Shown one piece after another: positions 48,003 to 57,607 of a stretch of DNA of 64,000 bases; within the stretch, counting starts at the first letter, position 1, and each line of letters begins with the position of its first letter. Below the pieces are notes generated by a model that did no database searches, was not told the DNA's origin, and saw nothing but the letters and a program-made list of their open reading frames with translations. A program made the translations under genes and the position numbers. The stretch is taken from the NCBI RefSeq assembly GCF_025717535.1, contig NZ_JAJIRO010000005.1, positions 434,001 to 498,000 of the forward strand, read 5' to 3'. Origin of the DNA: Paucibacter sp. Y2R2-4. Its GTDB lineage: Bacteria > Pseudomonadota > Gammaproteobacteria > Burkholderiales > Burkholderiaceae_C.

Positions 48003-48396
48003 TGATTTTTTGTAGAGCACGCATCTTCGGTTGCTGGGCCGCGCTGCAGGGTATGCAACGCCAGTCTGCGAGCCTGCGATAGGAGGCGTACAAGATGTCA
48101 AAAAAAGGAACGCCGCGGAAGACTGGTAGCCGCGGCGTAGGCCCGCAGTATAGCTGGGCACCAGGGAAACCCCGGGAAAACTCGGGGCTGTAGGTCCCGG
48201 GTCAGGCCTCGCCAAGGCTTGGCTTGTGAACTTGTGACGCTAGCGCGCCGAGTCGGGGCGGCGAAGCTGCGACAATACGCCGTTTCGCGTCGTGCCAAAT
48301 TGGCATTCGCGGCGGGCCGGCACCGATCTCGGCTGCCCACAAGGTCCCGCAGCCCCGCAAAAACTCTCGAAAACTCCAGGACAGGAACCCTCCGCC
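48003..48396. other. 394-base divergent region between rhlE and ettA
   Basis: No gene is supported here; open frames in it lack start signals and family likeness. It must carry the promoters of both genes. It holds a terminator-like hairpin (48100-48137) in the rhlE direction, a C/G-rich dyad CCCCG-N8-CGGGG near 48170, and a ribosome site AGGAACC before ettA. Confidence 0.6.
48100..48137 (-). terminator. terminator-like hairpin in the rhlE leader (possible attenuator)
   Basis: On the minus strand CGCCGCGG (48137-48130) pairs perfectly with CCGCGGCG (48118-48111) around an 11-base loop, followed by TTCC and T7 (48106-48100). It lies about 100 bases before the rhlE start codon, and no leftward gene lies upstream before ettA diverges, so it falls in the rhlE leader. 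Confidence 0.65.
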
Positions 48397-50061
<1,665 letters not shown>

Positions 50062-50121
50062 GCGGATCAAGTCGGCCGAAAGATCGGAAAAAGTCCGCAG
50101 CAAGCTGCTGCGGCAACCAAG

Positions 50122-50146
50122 AAAAAGGACCTTCGGGTCCTTTTTT
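50122..50146 (+). terminator. intrinsic terminator after ettA
   Basis: AAAAAGGACC-TTCG-GGTCCTTTTTT is an uninterrupted stem with the stable UUCG tetraloop and a T6 tail, 61 bases past the ettA stop. Confidence 0.92.
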
Positions 50147-50236
50147 CATGCCTTCACAGATCTTTACCGCGCCTGCATGGATGGCTTACGTGCGACTCAG
50201 AAGATAGCGACATCGCAAACACAGATGGAGCTGTCG

Positions 50237-50740
50237 ATGAACAAGTTTTCCTTCGCAAACCTGGGCAAGAAGTGCGCGGTTGTGGCGGCCATTGCCGTGG
50301 TGGCCGTGTCTGCCCAGGCGATGGGCCCCGGAGGTCCGATGGAGCCTGGGGGGCATCGCGGCGGTCCGGACATGATGATGGGCCGCTCCATGGAGCATAT
50401 GTTGGACAACGTGGACGCCAGCGATGCCCAGCGCGCCCAGGTCAAGCAGATCATGCAAGCGGCGATGAACGACTTGAAACCTCAGCGCGAGTCCGGCCGC
50501 AAGCTGCATATGCAGATGATGGACTTGCTGAGTGCGCCAATGATTGATGCCGGTGCCGTTGAGAACCTGCGTCAGCAGGTCCAGTCCCAACAAGAGTTGA
50601 GCAGCAAGCGCATGAGCCAGGCCATGGTGGACGCGGCGCGGGTGTTGACGCCTGAGCAACGCGCCAAGCTGGCTGAGCGTATGAAGAAGATGCAGGCTCG
50701 CATGGCCGAGCACCGTGGCGGCAAGCCGGGCGGTCAGTGA
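50237..50740 (+). CDS. periplasmic Spy/CpxP-like protein, Met/His/Gly-rich
   Basis: The 167-residue protein has a signal peptide (about 1-28, cut after AQA). The mature N-terminus is rich in Met, Gly, Pro and His (GPGGPMEPGGHRGGPDMMMG, residues 30-49), a possible copper or nickel/zinc site. The rest is helical, with a LTPEQRAKLAERMKKM motif near the end, typical of the LTxxQ family to which Spy and CpxP belong. Such proteins act as envelope chaperones and negative regulators of the CpxA kinase. The response regulator and kinase lie directly downstream, so this is probably their stress sensor or target. ATG 50237 follows GGAG. Confidence 0.83.
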   Translation: MNKFSFANLGKKCAVVAAIAVVAVSAQAMGPGGPMEPGGHRGGPDMMMGRSMEHMLDNVDASDAQRAQVKQIMQAAMNDLKPQRESGRKLHMQMMDLLSAPMIDAGAVENLRQQVQSQQELSSKRMSQAMVDAARVLTPEQRAKLAERMKKMQARMAEHRGGKPGGQ

Positions 50741-50844
50741 TCTGCCGCCTCGCTTGACTGAATCGCCCCTCGCTTATGCTTGAGACTTTGATCCACCGGC
50801 CGCAGCAGCGGCCCCGCCTCGCAAGACCCTTGGCCAGACCCCAG

Positions 50845-51555
50845 ATGATGCAAAGACTGTTGCTGATTGATGATGATGCGCGGCTCACCGCGATGCTGAG
50901 TGACTACTTGGGGGGCGCGGGCTTTGAGGTGGTGTTGGCTGGAAGCTTGAGCGAGGCGCGCGAAGCCTTGGCGGGTCAGCCCTTTGACCTGCTGGTGCTG
51001 GACCTGATGCTGCCCGATGGCGATGGCCTGGATTTCTGCCGTGAGCTGCGCGCGGCGGCGCATACAAGGCGCTTGCCGGTCTTGATGTTGTCGGCGCGCG
51101 GCGAACCCATGGACCGCATTCTCGGCTTGGAATTGGGGGCCGATGACTATCTGGCCAAGCCTTTTGAGCCGCGCGAATTGCAGGCTCGCATCAAGGCCTT
51201 GCTGCGCCGCACCGAGCCAGAACCGGGTGCCGAAGATGTGCTGCGCTTTGGTCGCCTGGAGATTGACCTGGCCGCGCGCCTGGCGCGGCTGGACGGTCGG
51301 CCGCTGGATTTCACCGGGCATCAATTCGATTTGTTGGTGGTTTTGGCGCAAAGCCCGGGCCGGGTTTTGTCGCGCGACCAGATCATGGACTCGCTCAAGG
51401 GCCATCCGCTGGATGCGTTCGACCGTTCCATCGATGTGCACATCTCGCGCATCCGCGCCCTGATCGAAGACGACCCGAAAGCGCCACGCCGAGTGTTGAC
51501 GGTGCGTGGAGCGGGTTATGTATTCGCCCGCAAGCAAGACGCGGACTCGGTCTGA
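50845..51555 (+). CDS. OmpR/CpxR-type response regulator
   Basis: The 236-residue regulator has a receiver with acidic DDD (9-11) and the phospho-acceptor D53 in LLVLDLMLPDG, then a winged-helix DNA-binding domain (about 135-232) with FTGHQFDLLVVLAQSPGRVL and the recognition segment SIDVHISRIRALI. It resembles CpxR. Which envelope genes it controls is not visible. I start at ATG 50845 (50848 is possible); an upstream ATG at 50776 adds 23 unconserved residues. The kinase gene begins 21 bases after the stop. Confidence 0.88.
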   Translation: MMQRLLLIDDDARLTAMLSDYLGGAGFEVVLAGSLSEAREALAGQPFDLLVLDLMLPDGDGLDFCRELRAAAHTRRLPVLMLSARGEPMDRILGLELGADDYLAKPFEPRELQARIKALLRRTEPEPGAEDVLRFGRLEIDLAARLARLDGRPLDFTGHQFDLLVVLAQSPGRVLSRDQIMDSLKGHPLDAFDRSIDVHISRIRALIEDDPKAPRRVLTVRGAGYVFARKQDADSV

Positions 51556-51576
51556 GCGGCCGCGGCCGAGCCTTGC

Positions 51577-53016
51577 ATGAAGTCGCTCTATCTACGCATT
51601 TATCTGACCCTGGTGGTCTTGCTGCTGGCCTTTGCTTTCGGCTCGGCTTGGTTGTTTCAACGTCATATTGAAAGCGAGCGAGGTGGTTTTGAGGCGACAG
51701 CCAATGAGCGCATGTTGGCCATGGCCGACTTGCTGTATCAGGCCTTGCCCAGCGCCGATGCGCCCAGAGAAGAGCAAGCCTTGGCGGTGGAGGCTTGGGG
51801 GCGCCGGCTGCGCATGGCGATTGCGCTCAACGATGCCAGTGGTAAGCGCATTGAGGCCTCAGAAGTGTTTGAGCGCCGCCAAGAAATCGATGCGGCCGCG
51901 CCGACGCTGCGAATTCCACTCAAGGACGGACGCAGCCTGGAGTTGATGCGACCCCCTCGCCAACAGCCGGGCATGCCCGGTGGCGGCGGTTTCGGCAAGG
52001 GACACGCCCAAGGGCTTGGGGGCGGCTTTGGTGGAGGTCTCGGGGGTGGGCCAGGAGCCGGTCCAGGTGGGTCTCGGATGGATGCGCCGATGATGCCCTT
52101 GCCCCTGATCGGGCCGAGGCCTAATGGGCAGGTGCTGGTGATTTTGCTGGTGCTCTTGTTCATCGGTGTGGCCCTGGGGGCTTATCCGGTGATTCGTCGC
52201 CTGACTCGGCGTCTGGAGAACTTGCGGGCTGGCGTGGAGCAGTTTGGCCGTGGCAACTTCTCTCACCGCGTGGAGGACAGTGGCAAGGATGAGGTGGCGG
52301 TGCTGGCGGCGAGCTTCAACCGATCGGCCGAGCAAATTGAGGCGCTGCTGCGTTCGCAAAAGTCACTGTTGGCCAATGCCAGTCATGAACTGCGCTCGCC
52401 CTTGGCGCGGCTGAAGATGGCTTTTTCGATGCTGGGTGAGAGTGCCGAGGGCGCGTCCATGCAGTCGGCCCAGGGCCAGCGTTTGAGCCAGGAGATTCAC
52501 GCCAATATCCGCGAGTTGGATGCCCTGGTAGAAGAGGTTTTATTGGCCAGCCGACTGGAAGCTCGAGATTCGCCGCTGCAAGGCCAGGGGGTCGACCTGA
52601 TGGGGCTGGCCGCTGAAGAGGCGGCGCGAGTAGGGGCTGAGTTTGTGCCCTCGCCAGGTTTGCAACATCTGTCGGCGCAGGGCGACGAGCGCTTATTGCG
52701 CCGTGCTTTGCGCAATTTGCTGGAAAACGCGCGCCGCTATGGCGGGGACGAAATCCTCTTGCAGCTTGAGCGCAGCAAGGATGGCGCCGCCGAATTCCGT
52801 GTTTGCGACCGCGGGCCGGGTGTTCCGCCTGCCATGCGCGAGCGAATTTTCGAGGCCTTTTTCCGCATGCCGGGGCATGCTGAGCAGGCTGGCGGCGTGG
52901 GTCTGGGCCTGAGCCTGGTCAAGCAGATCATTCAGCGCCATGGTGGCGATGTGCATTGCGAAGACCGAGAAGGCGGCGGCAGCGTTTTTGTGCTGAGCTT
53001 ACCGAAGGCGGCCTGA
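51577..53016 (+). CDS. CpxA-like sensor histidine kinase with Gly-rich periplasmic insert
   Basis: The 479-residue kinase has membrane helices at about 8-27 and 185-204. The periplasmic part is small and ends in a low-complexity insert (133-166), GGGGFGKGHAQGLGGG followed by further Gly runs, and MDAPMMP. HAMP (about 205-258), the phospho-acceptor H270 in LANASHELRSPLARLK and the ATPase boxes (DRGPGVPP, GGVGLGLSLVKQI) follow. The Met/His/Gly composition echoes that of the Spy-like partner, which may mean metal or periplasmic-stress sensing. The stop overlaps the convergent MATE gene by 18 bases. Confidence 0.87.
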   Translation: MKSLYLRIYLTLVVLLLAFAFGSAWLFQRHIESERGGFEATANERMLAMADLLYQALPSADAPREEQALAVEAWGRRLRMAIALNDASGKRIEASEVFERRQEIDAAAPTLRIPLKDGRSLELMRPPRQQPGMPGGGGFGKGHAQGLGGGFGGGLGGGPGAGPGGSRMDAPMMPLPLIGPRPNGQVLVILLVLLFIGVALGAYPVIRRLTRRLENLRAGVEQFGRGNFSHRVEDSGKDEVAVLAASFNRSAEQIEALLRSQKSLLANASHELRSPLARLKMAFSMLGESAEGASMQSAQGQRLSQEIHANIRELDALVEEVLLASRLEARDSPLQGQGVDLMGLAAEEAARVGAEFVPSPGLQHLSAQGDERLLRRALRNLLENARRYGGDEILLQLERSKDGAAEFRVCDRGPGVPPAMRERIFEAFFRMPGHAEQAGGVGLGLSLVKQIIQRHGGDVHCEDREGGGSVFVLSLPKAA

Positions 53017-54435
53017 GTTGTCGGTGCCCCCTGAAGCGGCCGCTTCGCGTTCTTCGAGTTTGTGCACCCAGGCCAAAAAGGCACTCAGGGCCAGGGCTGC
53101 AATCACCAGACCGGCGGTGGCTGCGGACCAAAAACCTCGCGCACCATGAAGGCTTGCTAACCAGCCGTCTGCATGGCCAAAGGCCAGCCAGTAGCCGCCG
53201 CCCAGGCCCACACCCCAGATCGCCAAGGCATAGATGACCATGGGCGCGGTGGCGATGTGGTGGGCGCGCAGCACGAAAGCGGCCAAGGTCTGGCCGGCGT
53301 CCGCCACATGAAAAAGCCAGACCCACAGCAGCAGGGGCATGGCCGCCGCGATGATGAGCGGGTCATGGGTGTAAAGACTCAGCACCTGCTCGCGAGCCAC
53401 AAACACCAAGGCTCCGACCAGGAAGGAGAGCCCCAGGCCAATCTCCAGGCCGTGCCAGCCCAAACGCCGCGCGCCTGCGGCATCATGGGCACCCACGCTC
53501 TGCGCCACCAAGGTGCCGGTGGCATTGGCCAAGGCCAGCGGCAACATGAACATCAGCGCGATCAGATTGGCCGCCAGTTGATGGCCAGCCACGGCTGTTG
53601 CGCCCAAACGCGCAATGAAGATCGCCATGAAGGTGAAACCCGTCACCTCGATCAAGATGGAGCCGCCCATGGGCACACCCAGCTTGAGCAAGGCCTTGAT
53701 GGACGGCCAGTGCGGGCGACGCCACAGCGCCCCGTGCAGGCCGAAGGGTCGGTAAAACGCATCTTTGCGCATCAGCGCAAAAGCGATCAGGGCCTGCGAC
53801 CACATGGCAATCGCAGTCGCCAGGCCGCAGCCCGGCGCGCCCATGGGGCTCACTTGCCAAGGGCCGAGACTGAAGCCCTGGATGAAAGCCATGCTCAGTG
53901 GCACCTTCACCAGTAAGCCGCTGATCTGCAGCAGCATGATTGCCTTGGGGCGTGAAACCGCGACAGTAAAGCCGCGAAAGGCCGTGAAGAACAGTGTGGC
54001 TGGCAGGCTCAGTGCCAGCGCCCACAAATAGGCTCGGACCTTGGTCTCTACCTCCGGGCTGGTTTGCGAGATGGCCAAGAAGGGCTGCGGAAACAAGAGG
54101 ATCAAGTCGCCAAGTACCATCAAGCCCAGGCATAGCCAGAGCATTTGATGCAACTGATCACCCGCTTGCTGCATTTGCCCAGCCCCGAACAAGCGACCCA
54201 CCACCGGAGAGATAGCCATGACCACGCCCATCAGGCCGACAAAAATGGTGATGTAGATGGCGCTACCAACCGCCAGTGCCGCCAAGTCGATAGCGGAAAA
54301 GCGCGCGATCAATAGCGTATCCACCGTGCTGAAACCCAGCACCGCCAACTGCCCGACCAACACCGGCCACGCCAAGGGGGCGATTTGGCGCAGACTGTCG
54401 ATGCGAGTCGTGCCGGTCGGCTGAAGATGGCTCAA
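52999..54435 (-). CDS. MATE-family efflux transporter
   Basis: The 478-residue protein has about twelve membrane helices in two homologous halves, with the MATE signatures PLAWPVLVGQLAVLGFSTVDT and, in the second half, GVPMGGSILIEVTGFTFMA. It is of the NorM type, which exports cationic drugs using Na+ or H+. Substrate unknown. The start overlaps the stop of the upstream DUF gene (ATGA), and the 3' end overlaps the kinase by 18 bases. Confidence 0.88.
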   Translation of the reverse strand: MSHLQPTGTTRIDSLRQIAPLAWPVLVGQLAVLGFSTVDTLLIARFSAIDLAALAVGSAIYITIFVGLMGVVMAISPVVGRLFGAGQMQQAGDQLHQMLWLCLGLMVLGDLILLFPQPFLAISQTSPEVETKVRAYLWALALSLPATLFFTAFRGFTVAVSRPKAIMLLQISGLLVKVPLSMAFIQGFSLGPWQVSPMGAPGCGLATAIAMWSQALIAFALMRKDAFYRPFGLHGALWRRPHWPSIKALLKLGVPMGGSILIEVTGFTFMAIFIARLGATAVAGHQLAANLIALMFMLPLALANATGTLVAQSVGAHDAAGARRLGWHGLEIGLGLSFLVGALVFVAREQVLSLYTHDPLIIAAAMPLLLWVWLFHVADAGQTLAAFVLRAHHIATAPMVIYALAIWGVGLGGGYWLAFGHADGWLASLHGARGFWSAATAGLVIAALALSAFLAWVHKLEEREAAASGGTDNSGRLR

Positions 54436-54881
54436 GGCTTGCGCCCTTCGGGCGATTGGGGGTGGTCAATGCCCTTGAACTCCCGGGCCCGCTCGGCGTA
54501 GCGATTGAAGCGCCAGGCGGTGGCCTCCATCGAGATGCGCCGCCAGGTGACGCGCTTCTCGGCTGGGCTCATGACGGGCCAGTGTTGCACCTCATCAAAG
54601 CTGCGGCCGCAGCCTTTGCAGATCTCATCGCCTTGGCTGGTGGAACAGATGGCGATGCAAGGCGCATCGGGCGTGCTGGCGTACCAAGCCAGCCAAGCCT
54701 GTTTGGCTTCAGCCGGCATGCTGTCTTCATCGCATTCGACTTCGCGGTAATAGACCAGCAGGCCGTAAACCTCAGCTAATGCACGAACCTCCGGGCAGGC
54801 GCTCAGCCCGTCTGGGGATGGCTGCTGCTCGCGCCACCAGTTGATGGCGGCTTCGATGTCGGTGATGTGAATGCCCGCCAT
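54432..54881 (-). CDS. DUF3717-DUF1289 fusion protein
   Basis: The 149-residue protein joins two small domains of unknown function. The N-terminal part (about 4-45), IHITDIEAAINWWREQ then RALAEVYGLLVYYRE, matches DUF3717. The C-terminal part (about 72-115), PCIAICSTSQGDEICKGCGR with four Cys, matches DUF1289, a Cys-rich motif likely to bind zinc or iron. No enzyme activity can be assigned. It overlaps the MATE gene start by four bases and lies 16 bases after trpS. Confidence 0.85.
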   Translation of the reverse strand: MAGIHITDIEAAINWWREQQPSPDGLSACPEVRALAEVYGLLVYYREVECDEDSMPAEAKQAWLAWYASTPDAPCIAICSTSQGDEICKGCGRSFDEVQHWPVMSPAEKRVTWRRISMEATAWRFNRYAERAREFKGIDHPQSPEGRKP

Positions 54882-54897
54882 GCTGTGCGCCTTGGGC

Positions 54898-55917
54898 TCA
54901 GTGGCTCAGGCCGATAGCGGCACGCACTTCGCGCAGTGTCTTGCGGGCGACGGCGCGAGCGCGCTCGGTGCCCACTTCGACAATCCACTGCACCTGCTTG
55001 GGCTTGGCCAGGTATTCGTTGGCGCGCTCACGCCAGGGCGCTTGTTCTTTGTGAATGGCTTCTATCAGGGGCTGCTTGCAGTCCAGGCAGCCGATGCCGG
55101 CCGAAGTGCAGCCTTCTTGAACCCAGGCGCGGGTGTCGCTGTCCGAGTAAATCTGGTGCAAGGGCCACACCGGGCAGCGGGCTGGGTCACCGGCATCACT
55201 GCGGCGCACACGTTGTGGATCGGTGGGCATGGTGCGAATCTTCTCGCTCACCACCTCGGGCTCATCGCGCATGGCGATGGCATTGCCGGCGCTCTTGCTC
55301 ATTTTCTGGCCGTCCAGGCCTGTCAGGCGCGAGGTGTCGGTCAACAGGGCCTGCGGCTCCGGCAGGATGGCCTGCTCCGGGCTGTAGATGCGGTTGAAGC
55401 GCCGCGCCACCTCACGGGTGACTTCAACATGCGCCGTTTGGTCTTCGCCGACCGGCACAAAGGCGGCCTTGTAGATCAGGATGTCGGCCGCCTGCAGCAG
55501 TGGGTAGCCCAGAAAGCCGTAGGTGGCCAGCTCGCGATTCTTCTCGACTTGGTCTTTGTAGCTGGGGATGCGCTCCAACCAAGAGGAGGGCGTACTCATG
55601 GCCAAGAGCGTGAACAGCTCGGCGTGCTCCGGCATGCGGCTTTGGATGAAAAGCGTGGCTTGCTCGGGGTCGATGCCCGCGGCCAGCCAGTCCACCACCA
55701 TGTCGTAGACATTGCGTTCGATCGCTTCGCGGTCTTGGAAATGCGTGGTCAAGGCATGCCAGTCGGCCACGAAGAAAAAGCAGTCGTGGCTGCGTTGCAG
55801 CTGCACCCAGTTCTTCAGCGCACCGTGGTAGTGGCCAAGGTGCAAGGCCCCAGTGGGGCGCATGCCGGAGAGCACACGTTGGCGGGTGGTCGGTGCGGGG
55901 CTGATGTCGGAGCTCAT
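54898..55917 (-). CDS. trpS: tryptophanyl-tRNA synthetase
   Basis: TrpRS charges tRNA-Trp with tryptophan. The 339-residue class I enzyme has the HIGH-type motif GALHLGHYHGAL (about 23-34) and KMSKS in DGQKMSKSAGN. The Trp-binding helix and the C-terminal region with DPARCPVWPLHQIY and CTSAGIGCLDCK are present; the Cys cluster suggests a zinc site found in some bacterial TrpRS. ATG 55917 is chosen over a longer frame that starts in the divergent gap. It diverges from purN by 104 bases. Confidence 0.95.
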   Translation of the reverse strand: MSSDISPAPTTRQRVLSGMRPTGALHLGHYHGALKNWVQLQRSHDCFFFVADWHALTTHFQDREAIERNVYDMVVDWLAAGIDPEQATLFIQSRMPEHAELFTLLAMSTPSSWLERIPSYKDQVEKNRELATYGFLGYPLLQAADILIYKAAFVPVGEDQTAHVEVTREVARRFNRIYSPEQAILPEPQALLTDTSRLTGLDGQKMSKSAGNAIAMRDEPEVVSEKIRTMPTDPQRVRRSDAGDPARCPVWPLHQIYSDSDTRAWVQEGCTSAGIGCLDCKQPLIEAIHKEQAPWRERANEYLAKPKQVQWIVEVGTERARAVARKTLREVRAAIGLSH

Positions 55918-56021
55918 GAATGGTCTTCGGATAGGGGCGCGGCAAAGGCGCCTTAGAAGCTTTAGGCGCATTAGGCACATTAGCGCCGGTCGGCGATTGT
56001 AGGCAGCTACACTGCCGCCCC

Positions 56022-56648
56022 ATGAAAAGCATTGTCATTCTGATCTCCGGCCGTGGCAGCAATATGGAGGCCATCGTGCGCGCCTGTGCCACTGAAGGCT
56101 GGCCGGCCCGCATTGCGGCGGTCATCAGCAATCGGCCCGGCGCGGCGGGGCTGGCTTTTGCTGATCAGCATGGCATTGCTACCGCCGTGGTCGATCACAA
56201 GGCTTTTGCGAATCGCGAAGCTTTTGATGCCGAGCTGCAAAAAGTCATCGACGGCTACGCGCCTGATTTGTTGGTGCTGGCGGGCTTTATGCGCATCTTG
56301 ACGCCGGCCTTCACCGCGCATTACGCCGAGCGCATGCTGAACATCCACCCCTCCTTGTTACCCGCGTTCACGGGCTTGCACACGCATGCGCGTGCCTTGG
56401 AGATGGGTTGCAAATTCGTCGGTGCGACGGTGCATTTCGTCACCGCAGAGTTGGACCATGGCGCGATCGTGGCGCAGGCGGTGGTGCCTGTTCAAGTGGG
56501 CGATGATGAAGACAGCTTGTCTGCTCGGGTACTGAAACTGGAGCACCGCATGTATCCGCAAGCGGTGCGCTGGTTTGTGCAAGATCAGCTGCAGATTGAG
56601 GGCGGCGTGGTCCGCCAAACGGCTGGAGAAAGCCAGTCCTTTATTTGA
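56022..56648 (+). CDS. purN: phosphoribosylglycinamide formyltransferase
   Basis: PurN transfers a formyl group from 10-formyl-tetrahydrofolate to GAR in purine synthesis. The 208-residue protein has ISGRGSNMEAIV (8-19), the formyl-transfer triad N107, H109 and D145 in NIHPSLLPAF and ELDHGA, matching E. coli N106, H108 and D144, and the closing HRMYPQAVRWF. The 3' end overlaps the convergent DUF1345 gene by eight bases. Confidence 0.95.
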   Translation: MKSIVILISGRGSNMEAIVRACATEGWPARIAAVISNRPGAAGLAFADQHGIATAVVDHKAFANREAFDAELQKVIDGYAPDLLVLAGFMRILTPAFTAHYAERMLNIHPSLLPAFTGLHTHARALEMGCKFVGATVHFVTAELDHGAIVAQAVVPVQVGDDEDSLSARVLKLEHRMYPQAVRWFVQDQLQIEGGVVRQTAGESQSFI

Positions 56649-57306
56649 TCAAGCCAGCCAGGATGTTGATGGCCAAGGCCAGCACACCGGTATTGAACAA
56701 AAAGGACAGCATCGCGTGCAGCAGCACCAGGCGGCGCATCGGGCGGGCGCTGACGGCCACATCGGAAGTTTGCGAGGTGGCGGCCAGAGTGACCGAGAAA
56801 TACATGAAGTCGATGTAGCCCGGATGCTGTTCACCCTTGGGGAACGCGCCCGGAAACTCAAGCCCGTGCGGTCGGTCCGCACCGGTGTGATAAAGGCTGG
56901 CATAGGCCAGCGCAAACTCTACCGGCAGCAAGAGCCATGAACCTGCCACGGTCGCAAGCGCCAAAAGCAGATAGGGCCAGGTTTGCTCGGTCATCAGGCC
57001 GCGCTGCAGTTGATTCAGCTCCAGAGTGATGGCGCCCAAGCTGGCCAGCGCACCAAACACGGCCAGCAAGAGCACCGTGCCAATGCCATCGGCTTGGGCG
57101 CGGGCGTTGGTCTGGACATGCTGTTGGTCGGCCACCTGCATCATGCGAAACACCATCGCGAGATAAAGCCACACGCCCAGATTCCAGCTCACAAGGCCTC
57201 GGGTCATGGGCGACCAATGCGCAGGCCAAAACCAAGCTGCGCCCAGCCCGGCGCCCACGGCCAGCAGCAAACGGGGTCGAACTCTCAGCTGGTTCCAGAT
57301 CTTCAT
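56641..57306 (-). CDS. DUF1345 membrane protein
   Basis: The 221-residue integral membrane protein shows five or six hydrophobic segments (about 12-32, 40-55, 78-95, 107-130 and 190-215). The family marker GYIDFMYFSVTLAATSQTSD (about 162-181) is the DUF1345 signature. The family has no known role; a channel-like function has been suggested from the pore-like segment, without evidence here. It overlaps the DUF1653 stop and the purN stop, so it is closely packed on both sides. Confidence 0.85.
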   Translation of the reverse strand: MKIWNQLRVRPRLLLAVGAGLGAAWFWPAHWSPMTRGLVSWNLGVWLYLAMVFRMMQVADQQHVQTNARAQADGIGTVLLLAVFGALASLGAITLELNQLQRGLMTEQTWPYLLLALATVAGSWLLLPVEFALAYASLYHTGADRPHGLEFPGAFPKGEQHPGYIDFMYFSVTLAATSQTSDVAVSARPMRRLVLLHAMLSFLFNTGVLALAINILAGLIK

Positions 57307-57551
57307 GCCTTCTTTGCTGCTGACATCGGAGTGAAGCGGGGGACGCGCTGTCCTTCAAACTCCAGCGACTCAAAAAACATGGCGTGCGGTCGCACCCAGA
57401 GTCCGGTCGCGTTGTAGAGCGGCCGGTAGACCACCAAGGGCTCGAGCGTTTCGCTGTGGCGCGCCGCACCGATCACTTCGTACTCACCGCCTTTGTAATG
57501 GCGATACAGGCCGGTGGGCGTGAGGGGCAGGGCGGGAAGATCGTCGTTCAT
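57303..57551 (-). CDS. DUF1653 domain protein
   Basis: The 82-residue protein is nearly all DUF1653: TGLYRHYKGGEYEVIGAARH, PLVVYRPLY and WVRPHAMFFESL. The domain often stands alone or with nucleotide-related enzymes; its role is unknown. I use ATG 57551; ATG 57581 adds ten residues. The stop overlaps the DUF1345 start by four bases. The promoter must lie in the 56-base gap that it shares with the divergent methyltransferase. Confidence 0.85.
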   Translation of the reverse strand: MNDDLPALPLTPTGLYRHYKGGEYEVIGAARHSETLEPLVVYRPLYNATGLWVRPHAMFFESLEFEGQRVPRFTPMSAAKKA

Positions 57552-57607
57552 GGCTTGTGTTCGTGGCGTGTTTGTGAACATGTGTCACAAGCAGGGATAA
57601 TCGGGGC

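Noticed and set aside
55960-55995. GGCGC-N13-GCGCC dyad between trpS and purN
   Set aside because: The arms are short and GC-only, so a chance match in this composition is likely; no regulator is suggested.
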